DNA from: Paenibacillus sp. FSL W8-0186
Lineage (GTDB): Bacteria > Bacillota > Bacilli > Paenibacillales > Paenibacillaceae
Length of the DNA stretch: 64,000 bases
Direction of reading: 5' to 3'
Assembly: GCF_037969765.1 (NCBI RefSeq)
Contig: NZ_CP150207.1
Coordinates: 4,085,001-4,149,000, forward strand
Made by a program: the position numbers and the translations under genes. Below are positions 1 to 8,155 of the stretch, in pieces; the first letter of the stretch is position 1; each line of letters opens with the position of its first letter. The notes beneath the pieces were generated by a model. It searched no databases. It worked only from the letters and a program-made list of their open reading frames with translations, and had not been told where the DNA came from.

Positions 1-1200
1 TTGCGTGTACATTCCCAAAGAAATACCCGGAACCTCGGTCGACCATCTTGTGAAATCGCTGTAAATTGCCTGACCACCGAAGAATTCAGGCTTCTGATTG
101 TATACTTCGCTGGAGAAAGCTGGGATAAAGGAGCCGACTCCTCCGTTTTCAGTCAGGAAACGCTCATAAAATTCCGTGCTGCTGCCCATCGTGGAAGCGA
201 GGAAGTCAATCGCCAAATCTTTATTTGCGGATTCCTCAAGTACAAACCAGCTGGAACCACCCTCGTTGGAAGCATTGACGCCGCCTTCCACATTCAGTCT
301 CGGAATGGGTGCTACACGCCATTTGCCGCTTTGATCCTGGGCATCCATGATCGAAGCGATTTGCCATACCCCGGATACGACCGTAGCCACGTCGCCGGCG
401 TTGAAGCTGCCTACGAATTCGCTCCAGCCCGTTACCGGCTTGGCAATTCCTGAATCAGCAATCGCTTTATACACGCGAAGCGTCTCGGTCATGGCCGGAT
501 TGTCTACGAAGTTGCCTTTGTTATCCGGCGTAATGTACCAGGATCCGGCGGATTGAAGCAGAATCGAAGTCAAGGCTTCGTCGTTCGGGTTGATGGTCGC
601 CATGTATTTGCCTGTTTTTTCTTTGACGACTTTACCGATTTCAATATATTCATCCCAAGTAATGTTCTCGAGGTCCTCGGCCTTATAGCCGGCTTCCTCC
701 AAATAATCAACGCGGTAGAACATGCCCGTTACGCCGATGTCGAACGGAACGCCGTAAATCTTATCTTCGATCCGCAGCGCATCTACCTTATATGGAGAAA
801 ATTGCGTAAAGTCTACCTTTTCTTTAAAATCAGCAAACGTTCCCGGATAAGCGGTAACGTATTTTTGAATGTTCGGATCGTTCACCAGAATGATGTCCGG
901 CAGCCCGTCTTTAACGCCTGCAGCCAGGTTCGTGTTCAGCTTTTGCTCCAGATCCGTTTTCGCCATATCGATAACTTCCAGCTGGAAATCTGGATGGTCT
1001 TTCTTGTACAGATCCTCGGCAATTTTCAGCGCAGCTCCGTTAAAGGAAGGATCCCACGCCCAGGCAACGACTTTCTTTGTTCCGCCGCTTCCGGCTTCAT
1101 TGCCACCCTTGTCCGCAGAGCCCGAATTCGAAGAACCGCACGCCGCCAGCAGTGATGCTGTCATAGAAACCAGCAGCAACATGGATAACCATTTTTTCAC
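1..1200 (-). CDS. Extracellular sugar-binding lipoprotein of an ABC transporter (C-terminus cut by window edge)
   Basis: Four hundred codons are visible, from a GTG at 1200 to the window edge without a stop. The GTG follows an AAGGGG ribosome binding site. The N-terminus is a lipoprotein signal (VKKWLSMLLLVSMTASL then the lipobox LAAC), so the mature protein is probably anchored outside the membrane. The rest reads as a family 1 solute-binding protein (SBP_bac_1): WAWDPSFNGAALKIAEDLY early, later FDIGVTGMFYRVDYL and a GGSSWFVLEESANK segment. Family knowledge says such proteins capture oligosaccharides and pass them to MalF/MalG-type permeases, which must lie left of the window. It is divergent from a YesN/YesM system at 1469 and has a cre-like site upstream. 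The sugar cannot be told from sequence. Confidence 0.93.
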   Translation of the reverse strand, partial: MKKWLSMLLLVSMTASLLAACGSSNSGSADKGGNEAGSGGTKKVVAWAWDPSFNGAALKIAEDLYKKDHPDFQLEVIDMAKTDLEQKLNTNLAAGVKDGLPDIILVNDPNIQKYVTAYPGTFADFKEKVDFTQFSPYKVDALRIEDKIYGVPFDIGVTGMFYRVDYLEEAGYKAEDLENITWDEYIEIGKVVKEKTGKYMATINPNDEALTSILLQSAGSWYITPDNKGNFVDNPAMTETLRVYKAIADSGIAKPVTGWSEFVGSFNAGDVATVVSGVWQIASIMDAQDQSGKWRVAPIPRLNVEGGVNASNEGGSSWFVLEESANKDLAIDFLASTMGSSTEFYERFLTENGGVGSFIPAFSSEVYNQKPEFFGGQAIYSDFTRWSTEVPGISLGMYTQ

Positions 1201-1227
1201 TCTTTACAACCCCTTTTGATATGTTTT

Positions 1228-1240
1228 TGTAAGCGTTTCA
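1228..1240. promoter_or_regulatory. CcpA catabolite-responsive element (cre)
   Basis: TGTAAGCGTTTCA fits the cre consensus TGWAANCGNTNWCA. It lies 28 bp upstream of the binding-protein GTG, where CcpA binding would block expression in glucose. The rest of 1201-1468 is AT-rich and shows no other clear signal. Confidence 0.75.
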
Positions 1241-1468
1241 TGTAATTCGTTATCTATTTTAGAAAATTAAAAATGCGAAGTATAATTAAAATTAGCTCTA
1301 TATTAGCAGTAATTATTGCTCTCTATCCGGGTTCCAATAATTTCCTAGTAATAATTATGGGTGTTAGCAGTTATTTTGTATTTTCAGGATTTCCCCTGTC
1401 CAATCATACCTTTATCACAGGGATTGGTATATGATTAGGACAAAAGACTTTGCAGGAGAGGTGTAATC

Positions 1469-3034
1469 ATGGAAGAACGCTCCGCAAACTATCGGGTCAT
1501 GATCGTGGATGATGAAGCGATCCTGCGCACAGGCATGCTGCATCTATGTAATTGGAGCGAATATGGAATTGAAATTGTTGCCCAAGCTTCAAATGGTTTG
1601 GAGGCGCTGCAATATATAGAAGACGTTCATCCCCATGTGGTGATTACCGATATAGTCATGCCGATCATGGACGGCGTCGAGTTTGCCAAAATCATGGGCA
1701 TGGAGCACCCTGAAATTAAAATCGTGGTGCTGAGCAGCTACAGCGAATTCAATTACGTGCGCGAGGTATTCAAATATGGAGTTACTGACTATTTGCTTAA
1801 GCCTAAAGTCTCTGCTGCTGAATTGATTTCATTGATTCAATCGCTGTGCAGCGGGATGGATTTAAGCGAACAGAACCAGCCTTCTGTGAAAAATGATCCT
1901 GCCCTGCTGCTGGGACAATGGCTTGGCAGCAGCCATATAGAGGAAGACAAGCACAATGATGCCCTGCTTCAGGAGCTTGGCCGGCGCTTCGATTCCGAGC
2001 TCTTCGTCATGGCCAAAGCCAGTACAAGCCTGCTGCTTTTAAGAACCACTTATACGCAGAGCCAACTGGAGCAGATCCTCCTCGAACTGGCAGCGAAGCA
2101 TTTACACGGGCTGAATTATGCTCTCGTATTTTTGAAAAACGAATGTCTATTGCTCGTCAACTATGAGTCTGATCGGTCCGTTGAGATATTATCCGCCCTC
2201 AAGCGGTTTGCAGACTCGGCCTCGGAAGCCCTATCCTACATGTCATTCGTTCTTTCAAATCCCTTTCAAGACCTACGGCAAATGAAATCAGAGCATATCA
2301 GGCTGACTCCTTATCTCGGGAAGCTGCTATATTTTACGGGGCAAGCGCTCGTTGCCGAGGATGATATCACGGTGCAGAGCGAAAAGGCGGAGTTTAATCA
2401 GGAGCATTTTACGGCAGCGCTGCGCAGCTTCTCCATCGATGAAGCTAGCGCGCAATTGGAAACGCTTTTCTCGGAAAGTACAGACAGCATGGCCTATGAC
2501 GAATACAGCCTGAAGCGCCTATGCCAGAATCTCATTTATACGGCAATGAGCACGCTGGAGCAAATGAAGCAGCCCGTAGCCGAGCTAGGCTCGTCTAAGC
2601 TGAAGCTGTTCAAAAGAATCGATCTCGCTTATGATATCGAAGAGCTTAGAGGCATCATCCTGCAGTTCCTGCAGAATCTGAAGGAAATTCTCCCAGCGCC
2701 GGAACAGCAGCAATCGCCGATTCTCCAGCAAATTTACGCATACGTCCACAAGAACTATGCCAACGAAATATCGCTATCGGAAATGGCCGACAGTCTGCAT
2801 TTGAATTATAGCTATTTGTCCTCCTATTTCAAACAGCGCACGGGCGAGAATCTGACTTCGTACATCAACCGGGTGCGGACGGACAAGGCCAAGGAGCTGC
2901 TCATGGATCATAAGCTGTCGGTGTCGGAAATCAGCCGGTTGACGGGATTTTCGGATCACAACTATTTCTCTAAAGTATTCAAGAAAATAACCGGGATGAC
3001 TCCCGTGGAATATCGCAATAAAATCCCATCATAA
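1469..3034 (+). CDS. YesN-type response regulator with AraC-family output domain
   Basis: A 521-residue cytoplasmic response regulator. Residues about 8-125 are a CheY-like receiver (MIVDDEAILR, phosphoacceptor Asp61 in VVITDIVMP, Lys111 in YLLKPK). The middle 270 residues are a variable linker. Residues about 420-518 carry two AraC-type helix-turn-helix motifs (ISLSEMADSLHLNYSYLSSY and a SEISRLTGFSDHNYFSKVFK segment). The start follows GCAGGAGAGG. The partner kinase begins 17 bp after the stop. By analogy with YesN/YesM pairs, it probably activates the neighbouring sugar ABC transporter genes, including the divergent lipoprotein gene. That target is inferred from position only. Confidence 0.95.
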   Translation: MEERSANYRVMIVDDEAILRTGMLHLCNWSEYGIEIVAQASNGLEALQYIEDVHPHVVITDIVMPIMDGVEFAKIMGMEHPEIKIVVLSSYSEFNYVREVFKYGVTDYLLKPKVSAAELISLIQSLCSGMDLSEQNQPSVKNDPALLLGQWLGSSHIEEDKHNDALLQELGRRFDSELFVMAKASTSLLLLRTTYTQSQLEQILLELAAKHLHGLNYALVFLKNECLLLVNYESDRSVEILSALKRFADSASEALSYMSFVLSNPFQDLRQMKSEHIRLTPYLGKLLYFTGQALVAEDDITVQSEKAEFNQEHFTAALRSFSIDEASAQLETLFSESTDSMAYDEYSLKRLCQNLIYTAMSTLEQMKQPVAELGSSKLKLFKRIDLAYDIEELRGIILQFLQNLKEILPAPEQQQSPILQQIYAYVHKNYANEISLSEMADSLHLNYSYLSSYFKQRTGENLTSYINRVRTDKAKELLMDHKLSVSEISRLTGFSDHNYFSKVFKKITGMTPVEYRNKIPS

Positions 3035-3050
3035 AGACAGGTGTTTAATC

Positions 3051-4817
3051 GTGCTGCGCAAGAACAGCATTTTTATTAAAATTCTCGTCCTGATGCTCTC
3101 GGGCATCCTGGTTATTTCATTGCTGCTGACGCTGGCATCCTCTACGATCTCAGAGCGGATTCTGCTGAACCAAGTCGTCAAGAACGCCTCGGCCAACATG
3201 AATCACGTGAAAGACGAGCTGCTGAATTATAATGATCAAGTCGTCAATACGATGCTGCAAATCAGCAGCAGCAGCGAGTTTAGGAACTATATTACGAAGC
3301 CGGCCAATACGCCGCAGGAGCAAATCAATCTGGTGATGTCCCTGGGCAAATATATCGATTTGTACAAGGATTATTTAAGCCCGGAGAAATCGCATATTAT
3401 CGTGTCGGCGCTGCCAGGGCTAGGCGGCCGCCACTACTCGAGCAACGCTCTGAAGTGGGACAAAATCCCCCAGGATATCGTCTCGACCTATATGACCGAG
3501 GACAGCAAAATCCCTAACCGTATCCGCTACAACAGCAGCCCGGATTTATTCGTAGAGACCGTGCCTTACGACAACTATATTTTTGCGACCAAGCCCCTTG
3601 TGCACAGCGGCACAGGCTGGATGTACGGGTATGCCGCCGTCGTGATGGACGAGCAGAACATTTATCGCAAATACAGCCCCTACATTTCCGAAGGCATCCA
3701 TATTTCTCTGATCTCCTCGGATGGCACGATACTGTCCAGCAGCCGGAAGGATTCGATCAGCAAAAAAAACACGACCCTGCTGTCTTTGGCCGGCCAGGTG
3801 TCCGAGCAAGGAGGCGTATGGTCGGATTCGGAAGACAAGCAGACCTATATTTCCTATTATCTGCCGGAATTCAATGCCTATTTGCTTGAAGAGATCGATC
3901 AGTTAGCGGCCTTCGCACCCTTATACCGCATTTCCACCGAGATCCTCACGGTCATCAGCGTTGTACTGCTTGTCACCATGCCGTTCGTCTACTCCTTAAG
4001 CCGGCGGATTACCCGCCCCCTCAGCCAGCTCGTGAAGACGATGCAGACGAGTAAAGGGGATAATCTGAAATTTCATCCCCTGAAGGAAGGCGACAGCTAC
4101 GAGACGAATGTGTTGACCAAAGCGTACAATCGGATGATCCGCGAAATCGATCAATATACGGATAAGCTGGTGTACGAGCAGCAGGAGCGCAGAAAGGCCG
4201 ACCTCAATGCGCTGCAGATGCAAATTAACCCGCATTTTCTTTACAACACGCTTAGCTCGATCAAATATTTAGCAAAAATGCATCGTACGGACGAGGTGGA
4301 CCAAACGATCGACAGTCTGATCTCCATGCTGCAGAGCACCTTGGGTTCAACCGAGGATATGGTTACGGTAGAAACAGAAATCGAGACGCTAAAGCACTAT
4401 GTATTCATTAACCGGATCAGATACGGCGAGCAGATCGGGGTTCATTACGAGATTGCGGAGGACTGCTCTCAACTGCTCGTTCCGAAGCTGATCATTCAAC
4501 CCTTTGTGGAGAACGCGTTCTTCCATGCCTTTCCCGGAACCGCGAGCGGAAATATTCACATATTTATCCGCAGGCTGGAGGAGAGGCTCATGATCGAGAT
4601 TATGGATGACGGGGTCGGCATGTCCTCAACGGTGGAGCAGATCAATGAGAAGAAAAAACACCACTTGTCCGGGATCGGGGTCAACAATGTACATGCAAGG
4701 ATTCAATTGTTGTTCGGCGCCGATTACGGCGTCCAAATCGAAAGCGAAGCAGGCTACGGAACGGCAATCAAGATTACGCTGCCGGTTACGCAATCTGTAG
4801 AGCAGATGAATAATTAA
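3051..4817 (+). CDS. YesM-type sensor histidine kinase
   Basis: A 588-residue membrane kinase starting at GTG; the site before it (GACAGGTG) is weak, fitting translation coupled to the preceding gene. One N-terminal membrane segment (about 8-30) and a second (about 295-316) bracket an extracellular sensor domain. A HAMP linker follows (SRRITRPLSQLVKTM). The His_kinase domain has the phosphorylated His at about 395 in INPHFLYNTLSSIKYL, and the HATPase_c domain has DDGVGMSS and GIGVNNVHARIQLLFG. This is the LytS/YesM arrangement. It should phosphorylate the regulator encoded just upstream on sensing a carbohydrate or its loaded binding protein; the ligand is unknown. Confidence 0.95.
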   Translation: MLRKNSIFIKILVLMLSGILVISLLLTLASSTISERILLNQVVKNASANMNHVKDELLNYNDQVVNTMLQISSSSEFRNYITKPANTPQEQINLVMSLGKYIDLYKDYLSPEKSHIIVSALPGLGGRHYSSNALKWDKIPQDIVSTYMTEDSKIPNRIRYNSSPDLFVETVPYDNYIFATKPLVHSGTGWMYGYAAVVMDEQNIYRKYSPYISEGIHISLISSDGTILSSSRKDSISKKNTTLLSLAGQVSEQGGVWSDSEDKQTYISYYLPEFNAYLLEEIDQLAAFAPLYRISTEILTVISVVLLVTMPFVYSLSRRITRPLSQLVKTMQTSKGDNLKFHPLKEGDSYETNVLTKAYNRMIREIDQYTDKLVYEQQERRKADLNALQMQINPHFLYNTLSSIKYLAKMHRTDEVDQTIDSLISMLQSTLGSTEDMVTVETEIETLKHYVFINRIRYGEQIGVHYEIAEDCSQLLVPKLIIQPFVENAFFHAFPGTASGNIHIFIRRLEERLMIEIMDDGVGMSSTVEQINEKKKHHLSGIGVNNVHARIQLLFGADYGVQIESEAGYGTAIKITLPVTQSVEQMNN

Positions 4818-4998
4818 AGACAAACAGAAAAAAATACAGCGGCATAAAAGCCACTTGTTTAAGATGAATTGTTGGAATGAATGCGGGCAAATACGAAATG
4901 TTCCTATAATCGTGCTGCTCCCAGATTTTTTGGATGAAATTGCGTTCATAAGAGGCAAATTTCTGTCCCAAAGGCGACCCTGAGCTTATGTTCCCGAA

Positions 4999-5034
4999 GC
5001 AGCTTTCTTCTCAGAAAGCTGCTTCGTTTTTGCG
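4999..5034 (+). terminator. Rho-independent terminator after the sensor kinase gene
   Basis: CGAAGCAGCTTTC and GAAAGCTGCTTCG form a 13-bp perfect stem with a 6-nt loop, followed by TTTTTG. It closes the yesN/yesM-type operon. The 180 bp between the kinase stop and this hairpin show nothing I can name. Confidence 0.88.
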
Positions 5035-5040
5035 GATTCA

Positions 5041-5430
5041 TTGTTCTCCCTTGCCTGCAACCCATTCTTTAGTTCATTTTATATATGCTGTGCGCACTAG
5101 GTTGTATCGTGTACTAAGGCGCACACTAAGATCTACACACTAGGATGGTCGCATACTACTACGACGCACACCTGAGGTCTATACACTAGACTGTAGCGTA
5201 CACTAAGAGCACACCTAAGATCTATAACACTAGGCTGTATCGTAACTGGAATTCATGTATCTAATTAAGCCCTAAACGAACATTTCAAGGGACTAAATGG
5301 ATTTAATGCAACTAAAATCAAGAATCGAGCATATGATAGGCAATCCCCCTTCTTTTAATGACATGAAATACATTTAAATCCGCCCTCCCTTTCTTGCCGC
5401 AGAAATTAACTACTAATAATCCAATTATAT
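5041..5430 (+). repeat. Dispersed intergenic repeat, copy 1
   Basis: This non-coding block is related over most of its length to 30278-30580. Shared stretches in the same order are CTTGCCTGC-CCATTCTTT, GGAATTCATGTATCTAAT, CTAAACGAA, CTAAAATCAAG, GACATGAAAT-CATTTAAATC and TTGCCGCAGAAA-TAACTACTA. The right half (5250-5430) aligns almost continuously; the left middle differs and here holds a minisatellite. No convincing ORF or transposase is present. In both places the block lies just past a plus-strand operon terminator. The remaining bases to 5617 are AT-rich with no recognisable signal. Confidence 0.8.
5096..5245. repeat. Imperfect tandem repeat, about 45-bp unit, three units
   Basis: Units run from one CACTAG to the next and share the skeleton (G)CTGTA-CG, GCACACCTAAG, ATCTA, ACACTA: roughly 5100-5150, 5151-5195 and 5196-5237, with the start of a fourth (GGCTGTATCG). 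It sits inside dispersed repeat copy 1 and is replaced by unrelated GAACTCGAACA-type sequence in copy 2. Confidence 0.7.
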
Positions 5431-5617
5431 AAATTGAACTATTCAAATAATTCTTTAGTCGTTTTGTAGATTCTTTAGCGTTGTTATAGGTTAACACCTT
5501 CAAATATCCATTGCGGGTTAGCTGAGAAATTAAATCGACTGAAAATTCGTTTATTTCAAGTTTTTATAAAACAAATCTCCTCACACCCAGACAATACGCG
5601 ATGGATAAACCTCTGCC

Positions 5618-6556
5618 TTAATACGTCGGCCAGCCGCTGGAATCCCAGTTCAAATCACTGATAAGCAGCTTTGGGTTGCCGTTGTCGTTCCGGTCATAGG
5701 CATGTCTTGCGATGACGTTATTGTACACATGCTGACCGCCTGGGCCGGCCCAGCGTGTATTACCTGCATCGAATACCGTTCCCCCGCCGTTCATCATGTC
5801 CACCCCGCTCTTATCCTTATAAGGCCCGGTGATACTCGCCGATCTTCCGACGACGATTTTATAGTTGCTGTTCGATCCCTGGCAGCAATTATCAATGGAG
5901 GCGAACATGTAATAATAGCCGTTGCGGTAAACGATGGACACGCCCTCGATGCCGTTGCTTCGCTTAGCGATCGAATAGAGACTGCCTGTCGGCTTCATCG
6001 TCGTTTTGTCCAGCTTCGTGATTTTGATGCCGCTGAACCAGGAGCCGAAGGCCAGCCAAGGATTGCCGGAGGCGTCAATGACGAGATTCGGGTCAATCGC
6101 GTTATAGTCCACCGAAGGGTCTGATTTAATGACCAGCCCGTCATCCCGCCAGCTGCCCGCGCCTACACTCGTCGCTGAAGCGAGGCCGATCGCTGAGGTG
6201 TTCTTGCCGAAGGTGGAGATCGAGTAATATAGCCAAACCCGGCCATTGTACAGCTGAACATCCGGTGCCCACACATCGTTTGTGGTCATATTCGGCACAT
6301 AGGTTTTCCACCAGGAAGGCGGGCTCAGGAAAATTTGGGGAACACGGTACCAATTGGTGCCGTTATCCGACCTCAGTACTTGGATGCCCTGTCCCGTCGA
6401 GAACGTATACCAGGCCGATCCTTCCTTGATGATGGATGGATCATGAACGGCGACATCGCCGGTCAAGTTCCAATGCGCCGCCAGGGCTGTTCCGACGGCT
6501 GATCCCAGGATAACGACACTGCAGATGACCGATAAAAGCAATTTCCGATAACGCAT
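5618..6556 (-). CDS. Secreted GH43 endo-1,5-alpha-L-arabinanase
   Basis: A 312-residue secreted glycosidase. The ATG at 6556 is chosen because GGAGG lies 8 bp upstream; a TTG 15 bp further up overlaps that site. A Sec signal peptide (MRYRKLLLSVICSVVILGS) ends near TALA-AHW. Family 43 hallmarks are the catalytic-base region VHDPSIIKEG at the mature N-terminus, the pKa-modulating Asp in NAIDPNLVID, the acid Glu in NGIEGVSIVYRNGYYYMF, and a NDVWAPDVQLYNGRVWLYYS blade. This matches single-domain AbnA-type arabinanases, which cut the alpha-1,5 arabinan side chains of pectin outside the cell. A cre-like site precedes it. It is monocistronic. Confidence 0.93.
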   Translation of the reverse strand: MRYRKLLLSVICSVVILGSAVGTALAAHWNLTGDVAVHDPSIIKEGSAWYTFSTGQGIQVLRSDNGTNWYRVPQIFLSPPSWWKTYVPNMTTNDVWAPDVQLYNGRVWLYYSISTFGKNTSAIGLASATSVGAGSWRDDGLVIKSDPSVDYNAIDPNLVIDASGNPWLAFGSWFSGIKITKLDKTTMKPTGSLYSIAKRSNGIEGVSIVYRNGYYYMFASIDNCCQGSNSNYKIVVGRSASITGPYKDKSGVDMMNGGGTVFDAGNTRWAGPGGQHVYNNVIARHAYDRNDNGNPKLLISDLNWDSSGWPTY

Positions 6557-6595
6557 TTGACATTCCTCCAATTTATTGAATTTGAAGAGAAAAAA

Positions 6596-6609
6596 TGATA
6601 GCGCTTTCT
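6596..6609. promoter_or_regulatory. cre-like site before the arabinanase gene
   Basis: On the minus strand AGAAAGCGCTATCA matches the cre core (AAAGCGCTATCA) with one deviation at the first base. It lies about 40 bp before the arabinanase start, consistent with glucose repression by CcpA. Confidence 0.65.
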
Positions 6610-6695
6610 CTCAACTACAATATACTAGAAAAGTAAATAATTTGGAATATAAAATTTTAAAACAATATATGTTTTTGTAAAATGGTTTTCGTAAA

Positions 6696-6736
6696 AAAAA
6701 GCAGCTATCCCTGACCATTTCGGGAGATAACTGCTT
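6696..6736 (-). terminator. Terminator after galK
   Basis: Read on the minus strand, GCAGTTATCTCCC and GGGATAGCTGC form a stem that is followed by a run of eight T. It ends the GH42-GH35-galK transcription unit about 100 bp after the galK stop. Confidence 0.85.
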
Positions 6737-6837
6737 CCTTAACATTTAAACTTCTCATTACGCGTTCTACTATTCACCAGGAAACAAAATTGCGAGTATG
6801 ATGCATTCATTTCCTCGTTGCTGAAAATACACTCTAA

Positions 6838-8127
6838 CTAACCTTCCAAGTCCAGACAAATGGCCCCTTGCTCCCGGACATTGATAATGAATGTCGAGGT
6901 GCCGATCGTGTCATTGATGAACTCGGCGTACTTGGCCGCCTCTTCATTTGGAAGAATCGCCAGGATCACTCCGGCGAACCCGCCGCCATGGACCCGGCAG
7001 GCTCCTTTGCCGATCAATTTCAAATATGATTCCGTCAGCGCCAGCGCAACCGTAATCCCTTGATGGCGAACGTCTGTCTCCTGGTAGCAGTTCTGCAGCC
7101 ATTTCCAGGAGGAGTTCCCTGAGTCCGTGATCAGCTCCAGAAATCTGTCCAATTGTCCGGCCTGCAAGGCTTCTACCTGGGCATCTACCCGATCATTCTC
7201 CGCAAAAAAGTGCAGCGCCCGCAGCACCGCCCGATCCCCGCATTGTTCGCGGAGGGAATTCAGATTGCGGTAAATATCCTCCGGTGCCAAATCCCGGCAG
7301 ACCTCGGTGCCTAGCGCCTTGGCTACGGCCCGCATCTCATTTGGCACCGCGGCGTAATCTTCTGTCAAGTCAGCATGGTTGCCGCCGGTATTGACGATAA
7401 CCAGAGAGTAGCCGCTGTTTTGGAAATCATAGTTTACAGGCTGAACGACAGGCTGCTCAGGATCGGCGAAATCGATCGTGATTAAACCGCCGTACGCGCA
7501 GGCCATTTGATCCAGCAGGCCGGACGGCTTATTCCAGTACTTGTTCTCGGCGTATTTGCCGATTTTGGACAAAGCCACGGCATCCAATTTGGATTCATTA
7601 TAGAACGTATTCAGAATGCTGCCGATCAGCATCTCGAACGAAGCCGAGGAGCTTAGGCCGGACGCGGGAATGACCGTTGTCGAAATATAGGCTTTAAATC
7701 CGCCGACCTCACAGCCCATCTCTTGGAAGCCCGCTACGATACCGCGAACCAGCGACAAGGTTGAGGCCTCGTCCGCAACCGGTTCCTGCTGCGTCAAATC
7801 AACTTCGAACTTCCCTTCATAACCTTCCGAAATGAACGTAATAACCGGCTCGTCCACCTTCACGGCAGCGGCAATCGTATCGAGATTAATGCTGCCTGCC
7901 AGCACCTTTCCATGGTTATGATCCGTATGATTCCCGCCAATTTCGCAGCGGCCGGGCGCGCTGAACAAAGCCAGCTCCCCGTCTCCGAAATGCTCCTTAT
8001 AGGTTTGCACCAAAGAGCGGTAACGGGCAATCTGATCTGCTAGCTGTCCTTCGCCGTACATTTTGGACAGTAATGCTTTCCCCTTGCTGCTCTGCAATTT
8101 CTCCATCGTTTGCTCTGCGTTTTGCAT
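6838..8127 (-). CDS. galK: Galactokinase
   Basis: A 429-residue GHMP kinase that phosphorylates galactose at C1 with ATP, the entry step of the Leloir pathway. Signature regions are the galactose-binding motif SAPGRCEIGGNHTDHNHGKV (about 58-77), the ATP loop PASGLSSSASFEM (about 153-165), and the C-terminal CRVHGGGFAGVILAI. The length is slightly above the usual 380-400. The ATG has an AGGAGG site 8 bp away. It lies 28 bp after the GH35 beta-galactosidase gene, so galactose released by the two beta-galactosidases can be phosphorylated by a product of the same unit. galE and galT are not in the window. Confidence 0.97.
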   Translation of the reverse strand: MQNAEQTMEKLQSSKGKALLSKMYGEGQLADQIARYRSLVQTYKEHFGDGELALFSAPGRCEIGGNHTDHNHGKVLAGSINLDTIAAAVKVDEPVITFISEGYEGKFEVDLTQQEPVADEASTLSLVRGIVAGFQEMGCEVGGFKAYISTTVIPASGLSSSASFEMLIGSILNTFYNESKLDAVALSKIGKYAENKYWNKPSGLLDQMACAYGGLITIDFADPEQPVVQPVNYDFQNSGYSLVIVNTGGNHADLTEDYAAVPNEMRAVAKALGTEVCRDLAPEDIYRNLNSLREQCGDRAVLRALHFFAENDRVDAQVEALQAGQLDRFLELITDSGNSSWKWLQNCYQETDVRHQGITVALALTESYLKLIGKGACRVHGGGFAGVILAILPNEEAAKYAEFINDTIGTSTFIINVREQGAICLDLEG

Positions 8128-8155
8128 CTTGAGATCCTCCTGTCTCTTACAACAC

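Noticed and set aside
4626..4971. Minus-strand frames over the end of the first sensor kinase gene
   Set aside because: Overlap a clear HATPase domain and a terminator; no start signals.
5318..5503. 61-codon minus-strand frame in dispersed repeat copy 1
   Set aside because: Not kept in copy 2, so the repeat is unlikely to code for it.
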